Shown here piece after piece: positions 1 to 8,390 of a stretch of DNA of 64,000 bases. Source of the stretch: Microscilla marina ATCC 23134. Lineage in GTDB: Bacteria; Bacteroidota; Bacteroidia; Cytophagales; Microscillaceae. The position numbers were made by a program, and so were the translations under genes. The notes below the pieces were generated by a model. That model was not told the DNA's origin, did no database searches, and saw only the letters and a program-made list of their open reading frames with translations. The stretch's first letter is position 1. Every line of letters starts with the position of its first letter. The stretch covers positions 22,290 to 86,289 of the forward strand of contig NZ_AAWS01000040.1 of NCBI RefSeq assembly GCF_000169175.1, in the 5' to 3' direction.

Positions 1-618
1 GAAAAAGCCAACTATTATGCAGCGTTGGTGTTTCACTTGCGCGAAACCAAGCAATACGAAGAAGGGGTAAAGGTAGTAGAAGAAGGAGTAAAGCTTGCGC
101 CTAACCACGAAAACCTGCGAGCTTTGCAAGTAGAGTTGTACGTGAAAACCAATAAGTTAGACGACGCCATCAAAAACCTTGAGAGTGCCATTGATAAAAA
201 CCCCAAAGACGTAGGTAACTATGTAAACCTGGGCATTATTTATGACAAAGCAGGTAAAACCGACAAAGCCGAAGCTACTTACGAAAGATGCCTTAAGGTA
301 GACTCAGAAAACTACAAGGCTAACTTTAACCTTGCCGTACTTCAGTTTAACAAAGCTGCTAAGATTTTGACCGAAATTGATAAATTAACGCTTCCTGAGT
401 ACAACAAGCGTGGTAAAAAAATGGAGCAAGAAGCTGTAGTTGCTTTCAAAAAAGCATTGCCTTATTTTGAAAAACTAAAAACAAAAAAGTCAGACGATAT
501 GAGTGTATTGCGTCCATTGGGTAAAATTTACAACTTCTTGTCGCGCAAGTCTAAAACTGACAAAAAGATGTACACTACCAAATACAAAGAAATAGAAAAA
601 GCCATTAGTGGTGAGTAA
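1..618 (+). CDS. TPR-repeat protein, 3' part only
   Basis: The frame is open from base 1, so the gene starts outside the window and only about 205 C-terminal residues are visible. They contain helix pairs typical of tetratricopeptide repeats, for example a stretch with NPKDVGNYVNLGIIYDKAGK and the following YERCLKVDSENYKANFNLAV. TPR modules mediate protein-protein contacts. The C-terminal 60 residues are rich in Lys and lack repeats. No signal peptide can be judged because the start is missing. The partner and role are unknown. A gene-free, repeat-rich stretch follows it. Confidence 0.8.
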   Translation, partial: EKANYYAALVFHLRETKQYEEGVKVVEEGVKLAPNHENLRALQVELYVKTNKLDDAIKNLESAIDKNPKDVGNYVNLGIIYDKAGKTDKAEATYERCLKVDSENYKANFNLAVLQFNKAAKILTEIDKLTLPEYNKRGKKMEQEAVVAFKKALPYFEKLKTKKSDDMSVLRPLGKIYNFLSRKSKTDKKMYTTKYKEIEKAISGE

Positions 619-1460
619 TCACTTGGCGCTTGTGTAATAATATTATTATACAAAAAAACGGTCACTACCTCCTGTGTTGGTCTTAAGGCTTTAGCCTGAC
701 CAACACAATGCTACTATCATTGCTTGATTTCTAGGTCTGTTTTGCTTATAAAAAAGACAGACCAAAAGCGTGGTTAATAAGGTAGTAGTGAGGCAAGGGT
801 GGTGGTCTGCTGCGCTTAAGACCACCACCCTGAGAACTAGTTATTTGAGATGGTTGAACAACTAAAATATTTAAAATAAGTAGTTCTAGTGTTTGCTGCG
901 TAACTTGAGTTATTATACAAAAAAACGGTCACTGGAGGTTAACTCTGGTGACCGTTTTTTTTGTGGGTGGAGGAGACAAATAAGGAAAGGAATGGTACTA
1001 AATCGTTGCCATTACCCGTACACTATTGTATGTCTACATCTAAAAGCCATCACCAAGCTTGTCCCCTCCTCTTGGTCTTAAGCGCAGAGGAGGGTAACGA
1101 TAGCGAAGAACGTGCATTGTGTTGGTCTTGCCATTAAGACCACTACAAGTGAGTTTGTATGGGTTTTCAATCAGACCTGTTATGATACTAAAACAAACTA
1201 ATCTTGGTGCGCCGCATGGGTTGACTTATGATTCAGGAAAGTCAGGTAGAAACCGAACCCGTCACCGTTGAGGTCTCTAACTACGGTTTTTATAAGTTGC
1301 TAAAAATCAACGTGATAGAAAAAGTATAGTTACCTGTGAACCGAATCTACCGCAGTTTGCTGTGATGAGCTCAACGCAGTTAAACAGGGTCTAGCACCGA
1401 TATTCATCGGTATCTAAGGACTTGCGACTTGTCGCTTAAAGCTCACCTCTATTGAGGCTT
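619..1460. other. gene-free stretch with short repeats and hairpins
   Basis: No convincing gene. It holds two copies of a motif around ATTATACAAAAAAACGGTCAC (near 647 and 912), a palindrome TGTGTTGGTC/GACCAACACA near 673-708, a second palindrome GGTGGTC/GACCACC near 800-826, and at 1394-1450 a copy of the dispersed AGCACCGAT...ATCGGT repeat also found near 10540, 33515 and 42536. The end of this copy (ACTTGTCGCTTAAAGCT) recurs near 33570. Confidence 0.6.
921..959 (+). terminator. hairpin terminator, possibly bidirectional
   Basis: AAAAACGGTCAC at 921-932 pairs with GTGACCGTTTTT at 948-959 around a 15-base loop, and the T-run continues on the plus strand. The A-run on the other arm would serve minus-strand transcription leaving hsdR. 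A half copy of the left arm occurs near 655. Confidence 0.65.
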
Positions 1461-4400
1461 CTAATGTCCTTTTTCATTCTTCTTGAGCACCTCTACCATT
1501 TCCAACGCCTTTATTTTTGCCTCCTGACGCGACAAGTGAGCCTCCTTTTGCAAAACCCCACTTATTTGCCCTACAATCCCATTTTGTAGTCGAGGTTTAT
1601 TTTGCCAATCAACCACCGCCAAACCATCGGCAATGTTTGCCCACAGTTCGTGGGTAACCCGAGCCGCCACCTCGCTACCCAACAATGCCTTCATGCTATT
1701 ATAGAGCGCACGCCCACTTGCGGTGTCAAACCCCAGCCTTTTGCCTTCGGTTTGTTCGTTGATAATCTCATTTTGCATTGCAGCATACGCCTTCAGTAAG
1801 GCTGCCTGCCCTATGCGTTCGTTTTGGTGTTGCTTTAGCAAGTCATCGAGGCGCTCGCCCAAAGGCTTATAAAAATCAGGATTTTTGCCCATTCCGGTTT
1901 TTATAACATACCTAAGGTTGTTGCGCAGGCTCAGCTCCTGGGTAGCTGGCGATGCGTTTTGCAGCTCTTCGCGAAAGCGTTGTTTGTCTATAATAGACAC
2001 AGGCTCTTCCAACAGATTGGTCACTCCTTGCGCCTCTAAGTGGTCGTTGACCATTTGCTGCAACATTTCACTCTCTATAGCGCTTATTTCTAGGTCGTTG
2101 TCTTCTTTGAACATGTTGCGTGCCCTGAGCCTTATTTCGTTAAACAAGCGAAAATCTGGTTCAAAGTGGCGGGCGCGAGGGTCGGGCAATACAATGCTCA
2201 GCGATTGATTGAACTGGTTGAGTAAAATCTTGAATGTATCGCGCACATCTATGGGCTCCAGCATTTGCCAGGCGGCTTCTACAAACGGCTCTTTTTGGTA
2301 GTGGCGATCTATTTTAGCGATGATGGGTTTGAAAAACTCCAGCAATTGGGCGTGGTGTTGCTCCAGACGGGGTATTTCTTCGGCGCGGTTTTTTAGCAAA
2401 TCGTGGGGGCGCACCTCGCCCGAAAATATATCAAGGGCTTGCTGTAAGGCTTCGGCTATGCCCGTGTAGTCTACAATAAACCCGGCATGTTTGTTTTTGC
2501 GGGCACGGTTTACCCGCGCAATTGCCTGTAGCAAACTATGTTCTTTGAGGGGTTTGTCGAGGTAAAGGCACGAGGCAATGGGGGCGTCGTACCCCGTGAG
2601 CAGCATATCAGACACAATCAAGAGCGCGGTGTTGTCATATTTTTTTGCCCCCGACCGTTCCTTTTCGTCGGCATTGCCATAAGGCAACTTAAAATCTTTG
2701 ATCACCTCTTTTACCTCGGTCGATGGGGTGACCCACACTGGGCGTGGGTGTTGCGGGTGCTTTTGGTTGTAGGCAAGGGTTTGGTGGTAGGCTTCGTCGA
2801 AAGCACTGCTTTTTGCCGATCCCAAACTCACAATCACCTTCGACTCAAACGAATGCTCACCTGCTTCTTTGAGTTTTGTGATGGCCTGTTGGTATTTTAC
2901 TGCAGCCTCTCTGCCGCTGCACACCAGCAGTGCCTTGTGTCCATTGGGGCAAATCTTGTCGGTAAAGTGTTGTACCAGGTGCTTGCTTATTTCTTCTATG
3001 CGAGCGTCCGCGTGTTGGTACTTGCGCAACGCCGTTTGCTTTAATTTTTCTTTTTTTTCGGCAGAGGCCTCCCCAAACTTTTCATCAAACTCAAGGTCAA
3101 GTGCGTCCTTTTTTACGCTGAGCATTTCTATGCCCTGGTCGTAGAGCAAAGGCACAGTAGCACCGTCTGCTACTGCCTCGGCAATGGTGTACATGTCTAT
3201 ATAGTTGCCCCCGTAAAACTCGCCCAGGGTGCTTTTTTCTTCTTTAGAAATGGGCGTGCCCGTAAAAGCCACAAACTTGGCGTGCGGCATTGCCGAGCGC
3301 ATAAAAGCCGCCAAAAAATCGTACTGGCTGCGGTGGGCTTCGTCTACCAACACATAGAGGTTTTCTTTGGTCGACAATTGTTGCAGTGCAATGGTTTCGT
3401 GGTGTACCTGGTGCCAGGCACCATCTACCCAAGCCTCGGTGGTTTTTATCAATTGCCCGTCTTTAATTTGCCTTTTTATCCGTTGGTTGCCCAGTTCTTC
3501 TTGAGTGGTTTGGTCGGGGGTTGGGGCACCCGTGGCGGTGTCGGTAGCATCTTCGCGCTCTTGAAACTTTTGCAAAGTAGTGGTGACAATACCGCCGTAG
3601 TTATTGGCGAGTATGCTGCGCAAGTTGCGCACCGAGTGGGCGTGTTGTACATTGCCAAAACCCGCATTGCGAAAAGTATTGGTAATTTGCTGGTCAAGGT
3701 CTTGGCGGTCGGTCAATATCATAATAGTAGGATGTTGAAACCCATATTCAGGTGCCAATAGCTTGCGACTGAGGTAGGCCATCGTGAGCGATTTGCCGCT
3801 GCCTTGGGTATGCCACACCACCCCGCCCTGGTTTTGGCGCAAGCGCTCTATAGTTTTGTTTACGGCACGTATTTGCTGGTGGCGGGGCAACTTCTTAATC
3901 GTTTGGGTGCCCGCTTGTTCAAACAATACAAAATGCCGCACAAAATCGAAAAAGCGGCTGGGGTGAAACAAAGCCTCCAGTAGTTTTGCCTGGTCGTTGG
4001 GCAGGTGGGCAGGCAAGGGATCGTCGGGGCGTACCCGCAAACGCGCATAAAAAGCAAAAGGGGCTTCTATGGCGCCATAATGTGCCCCGTCTGCCCACAG
4101 TCCCACGCATAGTTGGTTGTAATAAAAAAGCGGGGCTACGTTGCGTTGGTAGTATTGTAGGTCGTTAAACGCACTTTTGGCAGCATCGTGTAGTTGGGGG
4201 GCTTTGCACTCCAGTACCGCCAGCGGCAACCCATTGACAAACACCACCAAGTCGGGTATACAAGTGAGTTTGCCTTCAAACTTGAGTTGGTTTACCACCA
4301 ATAAGTCGTTTTGGTACACATCGTCGTAGGCGATATAACGCACCGGGCAAAACGCTTCTTTGCCGTTGATCACTTGTTTGACTGTATAAACGTCGTGGTG

Positions 4401-4670
4401 AAGGTAAGCTTTCCAGATGTTTTGGTTAATCTCCATCAGCGATGTTCCCTGCACCGAAGTAATTGCCTGAAATGCTTTTTCGAGGTTGGTATCGTTGAGC
4501 CAGGGGTTGAGTTTTTTCAGCGCTTTCCGCAGGCGCGAGGCTATCACTACATCGGTGGGGTAGTCGCGTTCGTCGTGGGTGTGCCCGTGGTAGTATTGAT
4601 ACCCCATTTGCTTGAACTGCTCTATAGCGGGCGCTTCGCTGAGGCGGTATTCGGCGGAGTTATTCGGCAT
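1461..4670 (-). CDS. hsdR: type I restriction enzyme, R subunit
   Basis: Motor and nuclease subunit of a type I restriction-modification complex; with HsdM and HsdS it translocates and cuts unmodified DNA. At 1069 aa it has the usual family length. The N-terminal nuclease core shows D140 and the LECKAP motif (E154, K156), a PD-(D/E)xK site. The SF2 translocase follows with Walker A TQGSGKS (288-294), the DEAH box at 443-446 and a later motif with LLTGYDAP. The HsdS-contacting helical region lies at the C-terminus. It is the last hsd gene in transcription order, but is split from hsdS by the opposing gene at 5159-6799, so it probably needs its own promoter in the repeat-rich 4671-5158 interval. 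It looks intact. Confidence 0.96.
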   Translation of the reverse strand: MPNNSAEYRLSEAPAIEQFKQMGYQYYHGHTHDERDYPTDVVIASRLRKALKKLNPWLNDTNLEKAFQAITSVQGTSLMEINQNIWKAYLHHDVYTVKQVINGKEAFCPVRYIAYDDVYQNDLLVVNQLKFEGKLTCIPDLVVFVNGLPLAVLECKAPQLHDAAKSAFNDLQYYQRNVAPLFYYNQLCVGLWADGAHYGAIEAPFAFYARLRVRPDDPLPAHLPNDQAKLLEALFHPSRFFDFVRHFVLFEQAGTQTIKKLPRHQQIRAVNKTIERLRQNQGGVVWHTQGSGKSLTMAYLSRKLLAPEYGFQHPTIMILTDRQDLDQQITNTFRNAGFGNVQHAHSVRNLRSILANNYGGIVTTTLQKFQEREDATDTATGAPTPDQTTQEELGNQRIKRQIKDGQLIKTTEAWVDGAWHQVHHETIALQQLSTKENLYVLVDEAHRSQYDFLAAFMRSAMPHAKFVAFTGTPISKEEKSTLGEFYGGNYIDMYTIAEAVADGATVPLLYDQGIEMLSVKKDALDLEFDEKFGEASAEKKEKLKQTALRKYQHADARIEEISKHLVQHFTDKICPNGHKALLVCSGREAAVKYQQAITKLKEAGEHSFESKVIVSLGSAKSSAFDEAYHQTLAYNQKHPQHPRPVWVTPSTEVKEVIKDFKLPYGNADEKERSGAKKYDNTALLIVSDMLLTGYDAPIASCLYLDKPLKEHSLLQAIARVNRARKNKHAGFIVDYTGIAEALQQALDIFSGEVRPHDLLKNRAEEIPRLEQHHAQLLEFFKPIIAKIDRHYQKEPFVEAAWQMLEPIDVRDTFKILLNQFNQSLSIVLPDPRARHFEPDFRLFNEIRLRARNMFKEDNDLEISAIESEMLQQMVNDHLEAQGVTNLLEEPVSIIDKQRFREELQNASPATQELSLRNNLRYVIKTGMGKNPDFYKPLGERLDDLLKQHQNERIGQAALLKAYAAMQNEIINEQTEGKRLGFDTASGRALYNSMKALLGSEVAARVTHELWANIADGLAVVDWQNKPRLQNGIVGQISGVLQKEAHLSRQEAKIKALEMVEVLKKNEKGH

Positions 4671-4722
4671 GTTTTTTCAAAAGGATGTTTGCGCTAACAA
4701 TGTAGGGGTTAATTATGAGTTT

Positions 4723-5070
4723 TTCAATTAAGAATGAGAGAATTACGAATGAAGGAATTACGAATGAAGGAATTACGAATTACGAATTACGAACCGACCA
4801 GAGGGAGCTCTGCGAAGCTTTTTAATTACGAATCGATCAATTACGAATTACGAATTACGAATTAGCGCGAAGCGTGGCTGAAGGCTCATCATAGCTCAAA
4901 AAAAGGCTAAAGCCCCATGTAGCTCAAGAAAAGGCTAATGGCTAAAAGCTCCCTACAAACAGTCAAACAAAGGCTAAAGGCTAATGGCTAAAGCTATACA
5001 GAGAACAAAAAGGCTAATGGCTAAAGCTATACAGAGAACAAAAAAGCTAAAAGCCCATCATAGCACAAGA
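4723..5070. repeat. composite AT-rich intergenic repeat, copy A
   Basis: The left half is an array of AATTACGA heptad units (4731-4865) ending in GCGCGAAGCGTGG. The right half (about 4870-5070) is an array of GGCTAATGGCTAAAGCT-type units, including two adjacent copies of a roughly 32-bp unit containing GCTATACAGAGAAC near 4976-5042. The same two-part structure recurs at 9985-10400 (inverted), 13000-13285, 15667-15830 (right half only, inverted) and 16855-17085 (inverted). This copy separates the divergent starts of hsdR and the DUF4157 gene. Confidence 0.85.
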
Positions 5071-5141
5071 ATTAGGATTTGCCGCACAAGAGGGGTAGCT
5101 TGCCAGTTGATTGAAACAACACACTGCTTACAAGTTTACTT

Positions 5142-5149
5142 TACTTTTG
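5142..5149 (+). promoter_or_regulatory. candidate Bacteroidota -7 box (TACTTTTG)
   Basis: TACTTTTG matches the TAnnTTTG -7 element, 9 bases before the ATG at 5159. No TTG lies at the usual 17-23 base distance upstream. If used, it would give an almost leaderless mRNA, so this is a weak call. Confidence 0.3.
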
Positions 5150-5158
5150 TAAAAAAAT

Positions 5159-6799
5159 ATGCACATACACGGAAAAAATACTGAACAGCCAGTCAATGCT
5201 ACTGAGGCGCAAGCCAAACCCAAAGAAGCGGGTACCCACCAATCGCCGCAAGGCAAAAATGCCCCCCTACAGGCAAAACAACGCCCCTTGCAACGCCACC
5301 AAGACCCACCACCGCATAACGCCAAGCACCAGCCTGTACAGCGCAAGGCGGCAAAAAAATCGGGAGACATCGCCCAAGTCATGGGGCAACAATACGGGGT
5401 TGATACTTCAGGGCTAGAGTTTAACCACAATTCGTCGTTTCCGGGCAAGGTGGGGGCTGAGGCTACCATACAAGGCAATAAGATTGACTTTGCCCCGGGC
5501 AAAGACTCTGAGGCAAACATTAAACACGAAGTGGGGCACGCCATAGACAACGCCAAACACGGTACACCTAAAGGCGACAAGGTGGTGAACGGGCAAAAAG
5601 TAGACACCACCCGCGAGGCGGCAGCTGACAAGATGATGAATGCGCCACTGCAGCGCAAGGAGGCAACAGATAATGCCCCACAGGTTGGAAAAACGGAAGG
5701 GGCATTGCAGCTTAAAACAGCCGATGAACTTCTTCCAAGGGTAAAGACCCTGGAAAGGTATAATGCCAGGGTTTTATTAAGGTCGGGGGCAAACATTCGC
5801 CTTACTTTTAGCCTGTTTACTGGGTATGCTTATCAAATAAGCCTTGGTGGTACTTCGCCCGACAAAGCAGATGCTATCAAGCGTATCTCTGGATTTATTG
5901 CTGAGTCGGGAATCGGTGCAAGTGGTTCTTCTGATTTTATGTCAAAGAAAGACATAGAAGCATTGGCAGAAGAGGCAGAAGGAGGCATTGGTATAGACCG
6001 TGCTGGAGTAACTAAGGGCAGCCTTGGCGAGCAAGCGCCAACTACGGGTAGGCTTAAAAAAGGTCAAAGAAGCGTAAAAGACAAAATAGCTTTGGTAAAA
6101 GGTAAGTTTGAGCCTTATTTGGTGGCAGTCAATTGTACTTATGGCAAAGGCAAAGCAAAGAAACAATTGACCATTAGGTACAATTTTGCCCAAGAGAGTT
6201 ATGGTTATGTTACGGCTATTATAGACGAAGAGGTGTATAGTGAGATGGTGCCCGGGGGGATTCCTCGAAACCGTAAGGATAGAAGCCTTGACTATGGCTC
6301 TATGCTCGAGGATGAAACATTTGCCCATAGCAAAGGCATGGATCAAGCGCATATATTGAATGCTTTTGATCAGAACCATGAAAAAACAGGTAATAGAAAC
6401 TTAATGGACATTGTTAATCAGTCGCCGCGTAATCAGACTGATGCAGGTGATGCAGCGTCGCTTGCCATGCATCGGGAACACTTTGATAGCATAGCAAAAC
6501 TGGCAGGTGAAGGACCTCGTTTTCAATGTGTGCGCGATAACATGGAATATTTGAGTAGTCAGACTCGATTTGTAGCAAGGAATACAGGCAAAGGGGGCGG
6601 CTTTCTTGCCATTACTTTTGAAGATCTTGCCGCCTATTGGCGTGAACTGGGAAATGCCTATGATATTCCAGATAGCGCCGTGGCAGCTATGTTAAATCAT
6701 TTTTATCAAAATCCAAAAGAAGGAGATGCCAAAAAGAATGCAAGGTGTATACAGGCGATAGAGGAACTTCAAGGAGGCGATATTCTATTGAGGGAGTAA
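5159..6799 (+). CDS. DUF4157-type protein with putative nuclease-like C-terminus
   Basis: A 546-aa soluble protein with no signal peptide. Residues 30-65 hold repeated Q-A/R-K motifs (PLQAK, PLQRH, PVQRK), a linker style common in DUF4157 proteins. Residues about 70-165 match the short DUF4157 metallopeptidase-like module, with HEVGH at 123-127 and TREAAAD around 151-157. DUF4157 is known to be enriched in cargo of extracellular contractile injection systems. The remainder is unlike the N-terminus. Near the C-terminus QAHI (H398), GNRNL and SPRN resemble an HNH/NucA-type nuclease arrangement, which is only inference. No obvious immunity gene follows; the next gene is hsdS on the other strand. 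It lies inside the hsd locus in reverse orientation. Confidence 0.75.
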   Translation: MHIHGKNTEQPVNATEAQAKPKEAGTHQSPQGKNAPLQAKQRPLQRHQDPPPHNAKHQPVQRKAAKKSGDIAQVMGQQYGVDTSGLEFNHNSSFPGKVGAEATIQGNKIDFAPGKDSEANIKHEVGHAIDNAKHGTPKGDKVVNGQKVDTTREAAADKMMNAPLQRKEATDNAPQVGKTEGALQLKTADELLPRVKTLERYNARVLLRSGANIRLTFSLFTGYAYQISLGGTSPDKADAIKRISGFIAESGIGASGSSDFMSKKDIEALAEEAEGGIGIDRAGVTKGSLGEQAPTTGRLKKGQRSVKDKIALVKGKFEPYLVAVNCTYGKGKAKKQLTIRYNFAQESYGYVTAIIDEEVYSEMVPGGIPRNRKDRSLDYGSMLEDETFAHSKGMDQAHILNAFDQNHEKTGNRNLMDIVNQSPRNQTDAGDAASLAMHREHFDSIAKLAGEGPRFQCVRDNMEYLSSQTRFVARNTGKGGGFLAITFEDLAAYWRELGNAYDIPDSAVAAMLNHFYQNPKEGDAKKNARCIQAIEELQGGDILLRE

Positions 6800-6929
6800 G
6801 CTGTTGGCGCTGGGGCAGCACAAGCGTAATAGAGGGAACTACCAATGGCGCCCATTTTAGCACTTTGCAACCCCGGGATTAGTTAGCTTTTTCTCAAATA
6901 TGCAAATTTAAAAGCCGCCCACAATTATA

Positions 6930-6985
6930 AACACTGGGGTTTGCGGATAAAATAAAGCGCAAGCTTGCCCGCAAACCCCAGTGTT
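6930..6985. terminator. strong hairpin between convergent genes
   Basis: AACACTGGGGTTTGCGG (6930-6946) pairs perfectly with CCGCAAACCCCAGTGTT (6969-6985), a 17-bp stem with a 22-base loop. It sits between the end of the DUF4157 gene and the end of hsdS, so it can stop both. There is no clear T-run. Confidence 0.55.
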
Positions 6986-7115
6986 CATATTGCCCCTTAA
7001 GCGGTGAAAATAAATTAAGAATTGGTCAATTACGAATGCACTCTGCACCTAAGCCAATGCATTGTAAAAATCTGTAGTTGCTTATAGAGCTGCCTTCAAC
7101 TTGCCTCCATAAAGG

Positions 7116-8390
7116 CTACCCCACCCTTACTTTACCCGTCAGCAATTGTTGCATCAAGCCTTTTTTGAGCCCTTGGTAAGCTTCCTTTTTCTCGGCGAGC
7201 AGCTCCAGCTTTTCGTCTACTCCACCCAGGATGTCGGCAATTTCTTGTTGTTCGGCGAGGGGGGGGATCACTATAGGAAAGTGTTCTACATCTTTTTTGG
7301 TAATATTAGGATCTTTTCTGCTACTTGCTGCAAATTTCTTCCATACTTCTACTTTAGCATTTAGCCAAGCCAAAATAAATTCTGGATATATATTGTCGCT
7401 TTTTATATTCAAAGCTGATATAGCTTGATTTGTTGTAGCTTCTATTTTAAGTAAGCCTGTTCGCCCAATTTGATTGAATCCCCCATACATAGCTACCAGT
7501 ACCGTATTTTTGGGTAGTAAATTACAGGATGTCTCTTTGAGTGCTAAAGAAGTGATTTTCTCTTCAGTATCTTCTATGATTGAATTGTTTAAATCTAATG
7601 TCTTAACCCAAGGAATATGTCCATTGGTAAAATATTCTTCTTGTTTACTCCTTAGAGGGGTACCACCTGCTGAAACCTTGGCTATATCCCCCAACTTCAC
7701 CACCTCCCAACTCTCCGGAATCTCGCCCAAAGGCGAAGCTTTGAAGCTAGTATGCCCCAAACCACGGGTGAACAAGCGCTGCATCAGGCCTTTTTTGAGT
7801 TGTTGGGTATGGGCAAGGCGCTCGTCTATAGTGGCAATCTTTTCATCTACCGTGCTGAGAATATCGGCAATTTCTTGTTGTTCGGCGAGGGGGGGGATCA
7901 CTATAGGAAAGTGTTCTACATCTTTTTTGGTAATATTAGGATCTTTTCTGCTACTTGCTGCAAATTTCTTCCATACTTCTACTTTAGCATTTAGCCAAGC
8001 CAAAATAAATTCTGGATATATATTGTCGCTTTTTATATTCAAAGCTGATATAGCTTGATTTGTTGTAGCTTCTATTTTAAGTAAGCCTGTTCGCCCAATT
8101 TGATTGAATCCCCCATACATAGCTACCAGTACCGTATTTTTGGGTAGTAAATTACAGGATGTCTCTTTGAGTGCTAAAGAAGTGATTTTCTCTTCAGTAT
8201 CTTCTATGATTGAATTGTTTAAATCTAATGTCTTAACCCAAGGAATATGTCCATTGGTAAAATATTCTTCTTGTTTACTCCTTAGAGGGGTACCACCTGC
8301 TGAAACCTTGGCTATATCCCCCAACTTCACCACCTCCCAATCCTCCGGAATCTCACCCAGTGGAGAGTCTTTGTATCCTGCTCGCTTCAT
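7116..8390 (-). CDS. hsdS: type I restriction enzyme, specificity subunit with two identical target-recognition halves
   Basis: DNA-recognition subunit of the type I complex. Normal HsdS proteins carry two different target-recognition domains (TRDs) joined by conserved helices, and so read a bipartite asymmetric site. Here residues 17-175 and 227-385 are identical, each starting around EVVKLGDIAKVSAGG and ending at the conserved PPLAEQQEIADIL helix. The two central helices differ: the first continues STVDEKIATIDERL, the second GGVDEKLELLAEKK. At 424 aa with both TRDs it is full length. The start overlaps the hsdM stop (TAATG), so translation is coupled. The predicted target is two inverted copies of one half-site. 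Confidence 0.95.
   Translation of the reverse strand: MKRAGYKDSPLGEIPEDWEVVKLGDIAKVSAGGTPLRSKQEEYFTNGHIPWVKTLDLNNSIIEDTEEKITSLALKETSCNLLPKNTVLVAMYGGFNQIGRTGLLKIEATTNQAISALNIKSDNIYPEFILAWLNAKVEVWKKFAASSRKDPNITKKDVEHFPIVIPPLAEQQEIADILSTVDEKIATIDERLAHTQQLKKGLMQRLFTRGLGHTSFKASPLGEIPESWEVVKLGDIAKVSAGGTPLRSKQEEYFTNGHIPWVKTLDLNNSIIEDTEEKITSLALKETSCNLLPKNTVLVAMYGGFNQIGRTGLLKIEATTNQAISALNIKSDNIYPEFILAWLNAKVEVWKKFAASSRKDPNITKKDVEHFPIVIPPLAEQQEIADILGGVDEKLELLAEKKEAYQGLKKGLMQQLLTGKVRVG
7234..8340. repeat. perfect 477-bp direct repeat inside hsdS
   Basis: Bases 7234-7710 and 7864-8340 are identical at every position I compared, with a period of 630 bp. The flanks diverge at once (G versus A at 7233/7863, C versus T at 7711/8341). 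No silent changes have built up, so the copies were equalised recently. Confidence 0.97.

Noticed and set aside
893..1081. A 62-codon plus-strand gene
   Set aside because: It runs through a terminator hairpin and repeat pieces; no protein-like pattern.
4880..5070. Possible CRISPR array
   Set aside because: The repeated units are contiguous and variable, with no constant repeat and no unique spacers, and no cas gene is present.
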